Notes: generated from the letters alone by a model not told the origin. A DNA stretch of 64,000 nt from Oxytricha trifallax (GCA_000711775.1 ARYC01000392.1:92142-156141); one strand, 5' to 3'; positions 20,924 through 33,948 are shown, counted from the stretch's first letter. Program-made: numbers and translations.

Positions 20924-21900
20924 CTAATTAATTTTGATTGGCAATATAATTGTATCAACAGGTACAGCGTAGGCGCAATCGCTCTCAAGGTTGAGGTTGT
21001 TGATGCCTCTGATGACTCTAGCGAATCCAGATTCACCCCATGAAGTGCCCCATGAGTTTCTGACAACCCAGTACTTGGTGCCGTTCTCAACACCATAACC
21101 AACAATTGAGATATCATGTGTGATTTCCATCTTGCCGGTCTTATCTTCAAATATACCACCTTTGTATGTTCTGAATTCATCAGTGACTGCGATACCGCAA
21201 GCAATTGGACCTCTTTGATAGATTAACAATTAAATGTAAGTTAATAATATTTTAGATTTCGTCAACCATACCTTTTTCACCAGCTGGTGTGATCTCAGCG
21301 AATTCGCCGACTCTGTAGGTATAGTATTAGTCTGGAACGAAACAAGGCTCGTGTGGGTGGCAGTCCTTGCACATAGCAAGAGCTGAGCAGCCAAGGCCAT
21401 TATCGTGACCTCTAGCTCTGTAGTTGGAACAAGTTTCATCAGTGACATCATTGTTGTGCATCCACTCGAAGGCAGAGAGTGCATACCCACCGTGGCAACC
21501 ATCATCCTTGTCTGAACAGGACAACAAAACCTATGGGGAGATGATTGTAAATAGCATATAAAGTGATATAAATTTGAAGATGTTGACATCTGGCCATTGA
21601 GCATTTCTGGCAATCTTTATTCTATCTGACAAAGAAGAAGTAGCAGCTTGGGCCCAGCAGGATCCGCAGTATTGGGGAATGTGTTGGTTCTTCATGTTTG
21701 TCAAGAAGTTATAATTATATATTAATAGATATTTCACTTTTGAAAATTAAAAATACATTTATAGTTCCGTTAACGTTGTTCCAAATCCATTGATCAGGTG
21801 GATTAACATCAGCAAGCTTGGTCTTTTAAACAGTCGTTAAGACCTTACCATGCTTGACTCTGCAAGTAGAGTGTTCTTCAGCAAAATAGCTAAAAATTTG
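20924..21900 (-). CDS. Second cathepsin X-like cysteine protease
   Basis: Carries [19 protein letters not shown] (HIP plus catalytic Cys), His in [10 protein letters not shown] and Asn in [15 protein letters not shown], so it looks active. IESs at 21225-21258 (pointer AATCTA), 21543-21581 (ATC) and 21712-21763 (TA) restore frame. It ends near VPVDT, as cathepsins X do, but no TGA follows directly, so the 3' end, tail-to-tail with the coiled-coil gene, is unresolved. No start ATG is in frame upstream: a hydrophobic stretch ([14 protein letters not shown]) precedes the propeptide and the frame continues into the next gene. Diverged from the 9-kb copy. Confidence 0.88.
21225..21258. other. IES, 34 bp, pointer AATCTA (minus strand)
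   Basis: TAGATT on plus at 21219-21224 and 21253-21258. The join gives [14 protein letters not shown]. Confidence 0.85.
21543..21581. other. IES, 39 bp, pointer ATC, in-frame and stop-free
   Basis: GAT on plus at 21540-21542 and 21579-21581. Retention would insert 13 hydrophobic residues between PDVN and SPQVLLSC; removal matches cathepsin spacing. Confidence 0.7.
21712..21763. other. IES, 52 bp, TA pointer
   Basis: TA at 21710-21711 and 21762-21763. The join gives [17 protein letters not shown], the same length as the paralogue's NVNG-to-NQHIP stretch. Confidence 0.7.
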
Positions 21901-24900
21901 CCAGATAAAGAATGATAATAATTCAACATATGATTTATCAACATTTTTACTTAAGTCCTCAAGTTCTCTCTGGAAATTGCTAAACTTGTGTTAAAGTACT
22001 GTATTTTTCTTCAATAACTTATCTGCATTGATGGGCACACTTGTAAAATCCAACTCATTTAAGATTTAAGTATCTTGCATACCATCTCTTGAGCTATCTT
22101 GCTATAGTCTATTGTACTGTTAATCTGATGCATAGCTTTCATCAGTAGGCTCATCAACAACTTTTTTTCTATTTTTCTTGTGAGAATTCTAAACTTTCTT
22201 ATCGGTCTTGTCTTAAGTTTTAGGAGTTATACCAACTGATTAGTATTACTTATCATTAATTCTCTTCTTTTCAATAGTCTTTTAATTGCTTCCTCCATAG
22301 ACAAGTTAGTCAAAACCATATATAGAATCATCTTCCAACTTATCATTGAGTATTTAATCATCTGCTGTAATTCCTAGAATCTCTGTAGCGTCTCTATCGA
22401 GCTTTACCTTTTTGATAATTTTATTTAACGCATCTTGCCTCTGCTTTTTATCATGGTCAAAACCGTTCTCATTATTTTCACCATAAGTGACTTAAGACTA
22501 ATCTCTTGGTGTTGTATCTAAAATAGTGGTATTGTTCTAAGCACCGTTTTGAGTTTTCATTGTTGTTGAGTTATTTTACTACTGCTGATATTTATCAATG
22601 ATATATTAGTGTTCTGTTCTGTAGATAATAATTGTATGCGAAATCAGCATTATAATCGAAGTAAAGATGCATTCGATATCAACCCAAAATACTTATCTAC
22701 CCTCCCAAGTGAAGAATAAGTTATAGATGTTAGCTGCTATTATAGGAATATAGACGAAGGTAATTTACAAAAGTGAATATCTATTGAGCTTTTAATAGAA
22801 CTTTTCTTTCAATTGTAAATTGCAAGATAACGATTTTATATCGAATAGTTTAGTGTAAATCAATCTGAAAAGCTGAAATGTTAAAAGGAACGAAAAGAAA
22901 ACTATTGCTTTTGAAGTTTTTGGATATGCTTTTGTGTGTAGCTAGTAATTCTCATCTAATTTCAATATCTTCTTTTTGTAATATAAATACCAAAATACAT
23001 TAAGAGCCATGTTTAGAATCAGAGCTATAAGTACTATGCCACTTGAACTTAGATGTTTATCCTTCAATAGAAATATCACTAAATATATCCATAGGAATAT
23101 CATTACAACGCTTTAAAGTGCTAAAACTGATGTGAAAAATCTTGTTCTTTAATAAACTCTATTGCTAATGAAAATCATAATTAAAACCGATCCTGTTAAT
23201 ATAAAACTCAAAAATGGGAAAATATTTTCATCCATCATTTCACAGACATTCTAATCATTAGGTAAATAAGGACTAGGACATTTTTCTAGGCATTCGTTTT
23301 TGTAAAAGTAGTATGTTACAGGAAAGAGCTAGCAAGAAGTACAATTTTCTCTAGATCCTGAACAAGTGTAGCAAGGCTACTTACAAGATTCACATTCTAA
23401 GGTTTAAGATGATTTCAGGGGAACTGAAATATTTGGGCAGAGATTGAAACACTTTTAATTATAGAGGAAAAAGTTGTTTTCACAACTAAGGCAACGATCA
23501 GGGTTTGTGCACTCTTTACAAGGTGATACACAATCTTCACAAGTTTTAGTTGAGGCTTCTTGATACATTCCATTAGGGCAATTTTGATAGCATTTACCTT
23601 AAGTTGTATCTATAAATGGAAGACTTGATTATTGTGAACAACTTTTGCAATAAGTTGAGTTTGACATGCAATCAGAACATGGAAATTGACATTTCTAGCA
23701 TTTTAATTATTTATCGTCATAGTATCCTGAAGGACAAGTCTTGCCACAAGTTGTTTGAAAGAGGTAGAAGGGATTTAGTTGATCATCAATTACACAAGAA
23801 CTGCAAGTTGTTGCTTCTTTATTGCAGGTTGAACATGGGTAGGTACATCCAATTGAAAAGTCCAAGTTTTAAGTTGAATCTATCACAAAATCATTAGAAG
23901 TCATAGTTCGTACTTGTATTTAATTTTATGTGCTACTTGATGAAATTGATGGATTTCTTATGTTCAAAATTCTGAAAGCAATTGCTTAACCTCCAGATAA
24001 TTGAGTATTATTCAAAATTAAGCATTAATATAAAGAAGAGAATTTATTTCAAACAGACTAGATTAAATCCATTTGTTACCTAGATCACATATTTGTTTCT
24101 TGGGCTAACCCTGCATTTCAGTGAATTAGCTATTTAAGCAGTTGGTAAGTTTCTTATGGATTAACAAGTAATTGATGAACTAAAAGCTGAATATAAAGCA
24201 TTTGGAAATTCAACCTCTATATAAGAATTTGATGGAATAATATTAAACTTAGATTAGTATATTAAGAATATAATAATTTATTAAATACCAAAACTAGCTG
24301 TAAACTTTAGTAGTTGTGAAGTAAAAGGCATAATTAGTGGATACGCTTAATTATCTGTTATCAACCAGAACTTAAACATCAGATAATTCTCCATTAAATG
24401 AATTTAAGAATCCTAAACCTTGAATACCTTAATTAACATAGTAATCATAAACCCTTGAAGTAGTAATATAGACTTAAAAAGATTCTGTAGGTTCATTTGA
24501 AAGTGGATTTTGCATATTTCTTACACTAAATGTAAATAGCGATCCTGCAGATATTTACTTATTAGAATTTACACTAATATCTGAAGAAGGTTGAATATTT
24601 ACATATAAAGAACCATCTTTCATTGAGCAAGTTAATATAGTCTGTAAACCCTTAATGCCTTGACACTAATTTTAAATTGATAGAATTGAAATTGCTCTTG
24701 GAGGAGTAATTTTAATGTATTCGTTTGTGAACACCGGCAATGAAATTATCAAAGAAAACTCATATGTCACATTTTAAGCTCCGTTAGTCTCACTTGATCG
24801 CTTAACTAACACTCTTTCAAACGGTCGAGCTTAGGCTACTTAAGACTGTATCAAAGATATTTTCTAATATTCTATATAGCCTTTCGAATCTACGATATAA

Positions 24901-27355
24901 ACTTTGAAAGACCCAGTAGGTTGTGTGCTTCGTGGAGTGGTGATGTTTGAAATGTAAAGAGTGAACATGTCTAATGTGTATTAAGTTTTGCTTGAATCAG
25001 AAGAACTGAAAATGTTCTTAAATTAAATTACATTGCTAGATTTCATGCTGACTGTAAGTTTTGAATCTTCAAGTCCTTCAGAATAAGAATACTTAATGAT
25101 ATCTGTAGCAGAGAAGGAAAGCTCTTCTGGGAGTTCAATCTCGATATAACTATTGAGTTAGATTGGGAAATTTATTGTTGGGTAAATTCTCAATGAGTAA
25201 GTGCAAACCTAAGATGTGAATAAATTATAGAAAAAATACTGCTGTAATTTTAATTTAATGTGTAAGATTGAGATGGTAAATTTGAACAAGCCATCACCTG
25301 CACTTATGGTAATAAAAAATATATAGAGTATTTCATTTGGAGTAGGTGTAATGGTAATTATAGAATTTTAGTCAACTGTGTTGCTACTAGAATCTATAAG
25401 TAATACATATATTAAGAAAAAATTGTAGTAATTATATTGTGCTAATTACAAAAGCATCAGTTGTCTTCGTAGTAGTTGGATTAATAATGCCAGCTGCAAT
25501 ATCAAATTTAATAATATCTCCAGATTGTAAAGCAGATGGTATGCCGTTTTAAATCAAAATTTTTCTTGTTGTTGCATCATAAGAAATGGTAGCACTTCCA
25601 AAGAGCTGTTACTTAACTGTAAGTTTTAATGCTGATGTCTAAATTGTAAACTAAGTCGGCATTTTGATTTTTATTTATGATCCAGCTTCTAATGCATTAG
25701 AGATTCCAAAACCAAATGAGTATTAAGTTGCCTATCTTGTTCTGTAGTTGTCTGGAGTGATGGTGCAACTATTACTTGATATAAAATTATTTTTAAATTC
25801 AGACTACATATTATAGTTAAGGCACCTGGTTATGCTGTTATACTAATTGAGTTGCTTTCCATCATTAAGAATTCTTAATCAAAAATCTAAATCTTGAAAG
25901 CATCTGTATTTGCTGTTGATGAAGGATTTACTAATTAAATTAATGAAATTTGAATTTAAGTGCCAACATCTACATAATTTGAAGAGAATGGCACAAGATT
26001 TTTCAACCTAATTATCTAAGTGGCTTGATCTTCTATTGTCACTTGTAAAACTGGATAGAGTGGTGAAAATCCTATAGCTGAGTTGAGTACAATTTAAGAT
26101 GTTGAAGTTGAAGAACTAATTTGGATTTGAGATGGGATCGTGATTAGCATCTGTGTTTAAAAAATAAGGTAATATATAAGTTCCTATAGGAAATGGAACA
26201 GGTGTAGTAATTCTTATGTTGTACTAAGCTTGTCTGTTTATTTGAGATTCCCCAGAGGCTTCAATCGCAACTTAACTATTTGTTAAGCTTAAAGCTTGAG
26301 TTACTTAAAAACTGAACTATGTCTTCTGTAGATCAATTTAGTTTCCTTGCTAGTTATAATATATATTACCTAAGTATTTTTTTAAAGGAAAAAAATTATA
26401 TAGGACTCAACGATTATGCTGGTTATAGGCTTTGTTGAAGAGGGATTTCTAAATCTATTATTTTTGATTGTAAATTATAATGTTGTTGTAATGTCTGAAG
26501 AAAATCCAGACACTTTCAAAATATCAAAAGTAGAGCTAATTTGTGATATTTAAGTAACTGCTGTTGAAGTAAAATAGCATATAAGATTGCTCATTTATTT
26601 AAATTATTATTTATATTTTTTTTTACCAAGTTAGGATGTCCTGATGCCTCACAGTCTACCTTATATCCCAATCCATTCTGTAAATCACTTGAAGAATATT
26701 TTATCATGCTTAGGACTTAAGAAAGGGTTTACGTGCCAATATTCCATTTTGGAAACTTCATTTGAAAATATCCAGTAGACTTCAATTAATTTTATAATAT
26801 GGTTGTAACTTATAAATTTCCATAGCTTCCAACTTCTTGAGTAGTCAACGCACTTAAGCTTAACTGTAAAACACCTGGAGTAGAATCAAATTTGAAAGTA
26901 TTCCCAACTGAAGTATCCACTTAAACATTTGTGCTTGTTAGAGTTGAAGCTATTACTGTAAAACTACTCACATATCCAGGGAGTTTCAAGTTGCTTATTT
27001 AGAATATTAGGAATTTGTCTGTGTTCGGGAAAACATTTGATACTCTTAAAGTTGTAGCAGAAGTCCTTAAGCAACTTATAGTTGTAGCTGCAAATCCGTA
27101 GATACTTGAACAGCTAAAAGTAGTAGGACTATCATTCAAATTCACGCCCTCTGAGAAAGTCAAGGTCATGTATCCTCCTACTTAAACATCTTGTGAAAGT
27201 TGAAATTAGAAAGAAAACGTAGATAGCTTAGATATCTCTTAGGGATTTATTGATAATGACCCAGAAATTAGGGCTTATTAGGTTATGTAGATTTAAGCTA
27301 ATAGAAATACTAGCCTAAATGTCTTTAACTTTAAAATGTTTGAATTACAAGACAT
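21890..27355 (-). CDS. Large multi-pass membrane protein with Cys-rich ectodomain
   Basis: Start at 27355 with a signal-peptide-like FRLVFLLAQIYITQQA. A long Thr/Ser-rich ectodomain of repeating beta-type units follows (27.3-23.9 kb). Next is a growth-factor-receptor-type Cys block near 23.6-23.2 kb (CESCKQPCYTCSGSRENC). Several hydrophobic segments follow (for example IFPFLSFILTGSVLIMIF and IVLIALILNMALNVFWYLYY). The cytoplasmic tail is polar and Asn/Gln/Lys-rich. This layout is common in ciliate surface proteins; no ligand or function can be named. Several IESs or introns interrupt it (for example around 26.58-26.64 kb) that I could not all resolve. Its tail (QHKFSNFQRELEDLSK) reads without a stop into the cathepsin at 21.9 kb, so the 3' boundary is uncertain. 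Confidence 0.65.
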
Positions 27356-27466
27356 CTTTTGAATTTTACCTTGATTATAATTCTCATAATATCCTTTTAA
27401 TTTATTTGATAGGTTGATTGTTAGAGTCAAACTAATTAATAAAGAAATTAATAATTTTTATAAGTT

Positions 27467-29594
27467 TCATAATAGCATATTTTCTATGAAATTTGCTATA
27501 CCTTTTTCATCATTTTCTGCAGGTAGTCCTTCAAACAGATCCTAACTGTCCTCTTCATCTACTTAAAAATTAATTCTACATTATTTTATTTGAAAGTATA
27601 TATGTTATACTATGTGTGATCAATTTAAGGTCGGTTTTAAATAGCCTGCTTTGTGAAATCAATCTAACTATCCCTTTTGGTTGGCTTTGCTGATATACTT
27701 TAACCTCTTGAAATAGATTTATTCGTTGACTATCCTCTCTTAATAAATAATACCAATTCTATATAAAATTCATCTTTGTTATTGGTGAGATACCTAGAAT
27801 ACCATTTGACATGACTTCAGAAATGGAAGATTTTTGTTTCACAAGCATTTCAACTTATTTATTGTCATAAGGAGTTTTGCCATTACTTTCAATAACTGCT
27901 TTTTCAAAGGGTAGGTACCTAAAATAAGGATCAAACTTATTTCCATCATTAGGTACTGGCATTTTAGTTCTTGAAATTGATCTCTTCTTCTTTTTGATTT
28001 TACGCTTGAGTTCTTTAGTATCCATAAACAACTTCCTATATTTCTCTTCGATTTTCTTCCTCTCTCGCTTGTCAAGCTCTCTTATGTATTAAAGCAAACT
28101 TTTCTAGTCTGTCTATTTGTTACCTTAAATGTCTTGACTCATTTACTAGAGGAAAGATTCCGCATATTTAGCGAATTCTTAGTCCTCCTTTGATTTCATG
28201 CCTCTCATTTTCTAAATAGCTTCTTTTGTCTCATTTTCAAGCATTTTTAAGAAATCTTCTTTGCTCTAATATAAAAAAGAAAAACATTAAATAAATTCTT
28301 TTCTCATACTTATTGAATCATCAGCTTTGTCATTATCTTATTAGTAAGATGATCGAGATTATATAGATTCTTCGTAGTTTCCATCATTATCAAGCGGTAC
28401 TATCTTCCCAGACATTTTTCTGTCTCTGAAACTTCTGCTTCCCTCTTTATTACTTGCTAATCCATCTCTACTTCTAAACTTACTTTAATTATTTAAGAAG
28501 GAATTGTAATCAAATTCTTTTTACGAGAGTTCTCTCTTGAGAATTAAGTCTTCAAGCTATTTTAGCCATTATTCATGACACTGTTTGCAGCATTAGGCTC
28601 CATTTCCATCTACTCAACCAACCCTTGCCTCTCTCCTTATGCAGTCATGAGCCTACTTTGTTCACCCTACCCAATCATATTAAGATAGATCTTCAGGTCA
28701 TTCTAATCAGAAAACCTTTGATTAAGCACGTTGTAACTGCTTGGTGTCACTCCCATTTCCTCTTCATCAGATGTGTAATTTGCCTCATCAATAAAATTCA
28801 GCTCCTATTCTCTCTTTCTCCTTTCTTCCTCGAGCTCATTGACTATGCTTTAGATCGACTGCTATAGATCGTAGATAAGTACTTGCAGCTCCTCTTTCCT
28901 TGATTATTCCATAGTAAGAGTGAGTTCCATTTCATCCACTTCACTTCTAACCTGATTCAGTAATTTCTGTTATCTTTCCTTCTCTTCCCCTTAAAGCTCA
29001 GTATCTCTCTTCATGTTGTTTAGAGCATTGTGGTCAAGTTTCTTCTTTATGATCGAAAACTCCAGGTCATCTGCTTAATTAGAATCTTTGCCTGTTAGTT
29101 CTCTGAAAATCTCATCGAAATCAGCTTAATTATGAATAGTTGGCTTGTTATTAGAGTTTTAGTCTTTAACTTACTGGGGAGTGAGATGGTTTTAAGCTGA
29201 ATAAGTCTGGAAGTCATTATTAGATTAGTTGTCATGGTTTGATGATTGATTCGCCACTACTTTGTTGAGGATATTCTTTAAAAAGTGTAGGTGAGTTTAT
29301 TTACATTCTAATTAATTACAAATTATGATTGTATGCCAGATGATGACCAGAAACTGAAGCAGGTATCTCTGATATATTGTCAGCGTGAGAAGTTTAATGA
29401 TTTCCTCTATCAGTGTCTCCTTACATTCCTAAAGTATGATATTGTTGTTATTGGTTTCTTCCTCCACCAGGTGTAATATGTTACTTTTTCAATGGTGACT
29501 TTCTCTATGATTTATCAATTTTAAATTATTTCAAAGTGAGAAATTTTTGAATCTGTCGAATTAATAAGAAATGCCATAATTTATCAGATACCAT
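27467..29594 (-). CDS. Coiled-coil protein, unrecognised family
   Basis: Start at 29594 (MVSDKLWHFL) and TGA at 27467-27469 after GIANFIENMLL. Central coiled coils: SEVDEMELTLTMEQSRKEEL, QSIQSIVNELEEERRKREQE. A basic stretch (KRKIKKKRRSISRTK) precedes a conserved-looking KFDPYFRYLPFEKAVIES. Frame changes near 29.28 kb fit a pointer AAT (YNH joined to NILNKVV); others remain near 28.4 and 27.6-27.8 kb. TAA/TAG Gln codons are frequent. It starts 80 bp from the divergent C2-domain gene. Function unknown. Confidence 0.65.
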
Positions 29595-29674
29595 GAATTA
29601 ATGCTTAGTTGCTAAAGTGCTAATTATAGTATAAATCTGGACTAATATTATAATTATAAAATATATCTTTAAAG

Positions 29675-30685
29675 ATGCAAGCAACCGGCGGAGGATCTCT
29701 AACTATCAAAGTTGTAGAGGGTAAACTCACAAGAGACACTGAAACATTCGGGTAAGCCAAAAATCAATCATTTTGAGCATTTCCTCATTACTCATGCTAT
29801 AGTAAAATGGATCCATTTGTGCAAATTGAATACAATGGAAACAAGTATAAGACCAGAGTTCATCAGGGTGGTGGCAAAACTCCAAGCTGGAATCACGTAA
29901 GAATTCATTTCACATAGGATTCGTTCGATATTGAAACTTTTCTGATAGGAAATCTATAATTAAATACGGTATAAAAAAGATTTAAAATGGGTTATAATTG
30001 CATGTTGGTGGATTGAATGATGATTTGACATTGAAAGTAATGGACGAGGATGTTACTAAGGATGATTTCGTAAGAATTTCAATCAAATTTAGCTGATCTA
30101 ATATATTTACAGATCGGCATGACTTTGATCAAGATGTCTTCTTTATGCATTAACAATGGTGTCAGAGATTGGTTCTCTATTAACTATAAGACCAAGTCAG
30201 CTGGACAAGTCCTGTAAGTTACAAAAATTTTTTCTTATCAATATAGTCTTGAAACAAGATACATTCCATCAGGAGGTGCAGGAGTTGGTGTTGGAGTTGG
30301 CGTGCAAGGTATGGCCGGTTTCTAACAACCAGTTTATCAGCAACAACCAATGATGATGCCCGGCTAACAGTTCGGTCAAGTTCCACCCATGCCACAATAT
30401 CAAGTTCCACAAGGAGGTTATTAAGCTCCTCCTCAAGGATATTACCCACCACAGTAATACCCACCCCAAGGCCAATACCCCCCAGGCTACTAGGCTCCAC
30501 AAGGTCAATACCCTTAGGGATATTAATATCCCCCAGGTTACCAAGTGCCACCTCAAGGGCAATATCCTCCAGGCCAATACCCACCACAAGGTCAATATCC
30601 ACCTGCTCAATACCCACCCCAAGGCCAATATCCACCAGGCTATCAGTATCCCCAGGGCCAATACCCACCAGGTTACAGCAGATGA
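29675..30685 (+). CDS. C2-domain protein with Pro/Gly/Tyr/Gln-rich tail
   Basis: Residues ~1-120 form a C2 domain: GSLTIKVVEGKL, KMDPFVQIEYNG, KTPSWNH, DDLTLKVMDED, a Ca2+-loop-like Asp pattern. The C-terminal ~130 residues are a low-complexity tail of YPPQGQYPPGY-type repeats, as in calcium/lipid-binding adaptor proteins. Conventional introns: 29752-29802 (GTAAG...ATAG), 30070-30112 (GTAAG...ACAG) and 30214-30246 (GTAAG...ATAG). A further gap near 29.9-30.0 kb, between SWNH and VGGLNDD, is intron and/or IES and not resolved. Stop TGA 30683-30685. Confidence 0.85.
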
Positions 30686-31234
30686 TTCAATTGAAAATTC
30701 CCAGATTTAGTTAAATTTGTGTGAATAATAGCCTATGGGTCCATTAACAATAGAAATATAGTTAATAAATTCTTAAAAAAATTCAAAATTCATCATTCTT
30801 ATGATATTTTTCTATTTTCCTACAATAATTTTATACTGAACTTTGTATAATAACTGAGCATACTTAGTTTCAACGTGTTACTGATACTCATTCATTTAAT
30901 TTTATAATAAATTCATTAATGGAAAATGTTAATACAATATATTATTTTTAGATTGAGAGATCTAATATAGTTCTCCATATTTTTCCAATCACTCTCGAGA
31001 AGGGAGTACTACCTTACAAGTTCCTTATACTTAGATTCTTATTCAATTTAGAAAGTCAAGGTATTCTCTGTTGTCTGGTCCATCATTTTGATAACACTTA
31101 GATCCATCAAATTTGAAGAAAAAATCATGTGTTATAATAAAACTATATTTAAAAAAAATATTAGGGAAGAAACTCCTTTAATTATTTTTAGAAATATAAA
31201 AATTGAGTTAAATATAGCTTTATTGAAATATTTT
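30686..31234. other. AT-rich spacer
   Basis: No coding frame recognised. It ends in the flank of the next MITE. Confidence 0.55.
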
Positions 31235-31732
31235 GGGGGGGGGGAAGTTTCCTGCACTGGTTTTTTATTTATGTTAAATTTAATAAATTTTACATTAATT
31301 AACAAATTCAATATTTTTATAACCCATTAAGTATTAAGAGCATACTGTTTATCATCGAAGAAGCTCAATAAAATATAGTCTATTATTTAAATAGGCATGG
31401 TAAGAACAAGATAAATTTAATCAGAATAACAATAACAATTGGATACAGTATATTGAATTACTATAGTAAAGCAATTTAATATTTAAGAGACAAAACCTAC
31501 AAATATCATATGAAAAATGTCAAAGTTTTTGCAATCTGAAGATAGATATTAACTATTGATTAAGAAATAAAAGTAAAATTATAACAATGATATTAGTCTT
31601 GAGGTTGGTTTATAGTTGTTATAATGATTTATTTAATTTAAAAAATATTAAAAAATATAAAATTAAAAAAAGTGCAGGAAACTTCCCTAAATTTTTTTTG
31701 ATCATAAACCAGTGCAGGAAACTTCCTCCCCC
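31235..31732. mobile_element. MITE, 498 bp, GGGGGAAGTTTCCTGCACTGG termini
   Basis: Left GGGGGAAGTTTCCTGCACTG, right the inverse CAGTGCAGGAAACTTCC, perfect over ~20 bp. An extra inverted copy GTGCAGGAAACTTCCC lies inside the right end (31672-31688). Flanks share ATATTTT, a likely 7-8-bp duplication. No ORF. The best-preserved of the four related elements here. Confidence 0.85.
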
Positions 31733-31951
31733 ATATTTTTAATGCTAAAAATCTTATAAACTTTTTTAAGCTATTAATTTAATTATGACTTAGTTTATGG
31801 TTTTCTATTTAAAAATAAAACTTAAAATAGTCTATCTATAAATAAAATTACTTTTAAAAATTATTTAAAAAACGACATTTTATGGTTTATTACTAGTAAT
31901 TATTATTTAGATTTATTTGACCCCTAAAATCTCTTTAATAATAATAAATTA

Positions 31952-32502
31952 ATGGGAAAATCTAAATCAAAATCAACGATATTACTTGATAAAATATCCT
32001 TTTACTTAGATCCAATTTTTGCACTGACACTTGTGGCTCTTGCAGGCATAAGAATATGGTAGGGACTCTATACCTCCGCAGAATAAATAGTATTTCTCTC
32101 TTACTATATATTCTTTGCGTTGATTCTGATTTTGACTCTCTTTGCGAAGAAAGTGATAAATAAATTTTTACAATGCATAATAATAATTGTATGTATGCTA
32201 ACTTTTTGTATAAATAGGGAAGAAAATATATAGCATTTTTTAAAAATTGAGTGATGTATAAGTATTTGGGTTTCTTGGACGGTGATTTTTTCAAAGCCCT
32301 GTTTTACGTATTCTTGGCAACTTTAGTATTTGCAGACTGGAGCTACTGGGTGAATTTCATAGTAGGCTCCTGCATGGCTATTGCTAGTATATTTAATTTA
32401 TTCAGATTTTTCACAAGAAAATGCAAGGGAGAAGATTTGGACAAAGCTCCTGAGAAACAAGTTGATTAATAAGCTGATAGATTGATTCTCAATTGGCCAT
32501 GA
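31952..32502 (+). CDS. Small four-segment membrane protein
   Basis: Segments 31952-32163 and 32262-32502; 453 nt, 150 aa. Hydrophobic spans: PIFALTLVALAGIRIW, VFLSYYIFFALILILTLF, ALFYVFLATLVFADW and VNFIVGSCMAIASIFNLF. Start MGKSKSKS, basic. The tail is charged (CKGEDLDKAPEKQ). Weak resemblance to COPI-associated or Golgi four-TM proteins, not enough to name it. The 98-bp IES between has pointer ATAA. Confidence 0.75.
32164..32261. other. IES, 98 bp, pointer ATAA
   Basis: ATAA at 32160-32163 and 32258-32261. The join gives AKKVINK-YLGFLDGD in frame. Confidence 0.8.
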
Positions 32503-32717
32503 AATTAAACTTGAAAAATTTGTAATACATTTGCAATTTGGGTATCATGCCTGATACTTTAAAAGTATGATGGATTTATTTAAATAATATTACAGGATAC
32601 TACTACATCTGATAATCATTCTACTAATTTAATTTGAAACTTCTTCTATTGAAAACAATTATTAAATGATTAGAATATTTTAGAGAGTACATTTAAAATA
32701 TATCATATTAAATCAAA

Positions 32718-33873
32718 ATGGAAAGTTTACCTTAATAAAAAGATCTAGACTTCTTGATGTCAAAATTTTCAGAAGTTGTAAGAGACAAACTTGAGGGACA
32801 TTCAGAGACTGTGAATTCAATAGATATAAAGAAACCAGTTTAACAATCTGAATTCCATTAAGAAGATTCTTCGAATTACTTAGCACAACCTTAATTTCAA
32901 GATTACGGATTACTTCTGTCAGCTTCTGCAGATAAAAGCATGGCAATCTGGGATTTAAGGTTAAACAAGAGAATTATGATGATTAGCGATTCAGTAAATA
33001 TTGATGATGAAATAGTCAAGGCAAAGTTCATCGGAGATCATAGTGTGATATGTGCATGGAGTAACTAAGTTGCAATATTTGATGTAAGGAAACTGATAAT
33101 CGATTATTTTATTATTATTGTTAAAACCAAGTATTCTAATGAGAGAAAGCAAGTTAATTCAGCAAGGAGCAAACGATGAGATTAATGACATAGACTTTAA
33201 CGTTATAGAAGAAAACAAAATTTAGCTTGCTACTTGTGATGACACTGGATAAGCTTACCTATACGAATTGAATATAAATGAAGACTAATAATACACATTA
33301 GAGCCTAAATAAACACTGTAAAATAAGCATTCAAATATTTGCTTCAAAACTATGTTTTCTAAGCAATCTCCCACTCTCTTGTACACAGCTGCTTTTGATT
33401 ATAAGTTAGTGTAATGGAATTTGAAAGACCTAAAAAAGTCTTGTTCAAAAAATATAGTTGACATAGTTACCAAGAATTTTGGAGAGCAATCTCTACATTA
33501 CAATCCACCCTTTATCTACTGCATGGATACATACACTTATAAAGATTCAGAATATTTAGTAGTAGGTCTAGGAAATGGCTGTTTACTAAGATTTAAGAAG
33601 AAAGATTTGTAGCTTGAAGAGATCGATGCAGATTTGCACGGGGACTAAATTTCCTCATTAATTATAAATTAAACTGATCAGATTGTAATCACAGGCTCTA
33701 ATGATAAAACAATCGCTTTACACAGGATGAAAGATGATAGACTTATCGAGTAGACTTTGTTCAGGTTTGAAGTTGAAGAAAAAATAAATGAAATCGCAAT
33801 TAGGAATTCATTTAGAGAGATATACGTAGCTGATTTAAGTAAAACTATATCTAAGTTTACTATTAGAGAGTGA
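32718..33873 (+). CDS. WD40-repeat protein
   Basis: Segments 32718-33093 and 33128-33873; 1122 nt, 373 aa. WD-type repeats: LLSASADKSMAIWDLR, VICAWSNQVAIFDVRK, LATCDDTGQAYLYEL, LYTAAFDYKLVQWNLK, IVITGSNDKTIALHRM, which would form a single beta-propeller. It looks like the small WDR53/WDR89-type scaffolds, but orthology is unproven. Stop TGA 33871-33873. The start has AAAATG context. Confidence 0.85.
33094..33127. other. IES, 34 bp, pointer AAAC
   Basis: AAAC at 33090-33093 and 33124-33127. The join gives FDVRK-PSILMRESK. Interior rich in TTA/TTG. Confidence 0.8.
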
Positions 33874-33948
33874 AAGAAACATAGTTTGAGGTTTAGTTTA
33901 ATTTAACACATTAATTTCTTGAAATAACTGTAACTTAATTAATACTAA

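Noticed and set aside
30219-30668. Minus-strand ORFs opposite the C2 gene's tail
   Set aside because: Shadows of the repetitive Pro/Gln/Tyr codons on the plus strand.
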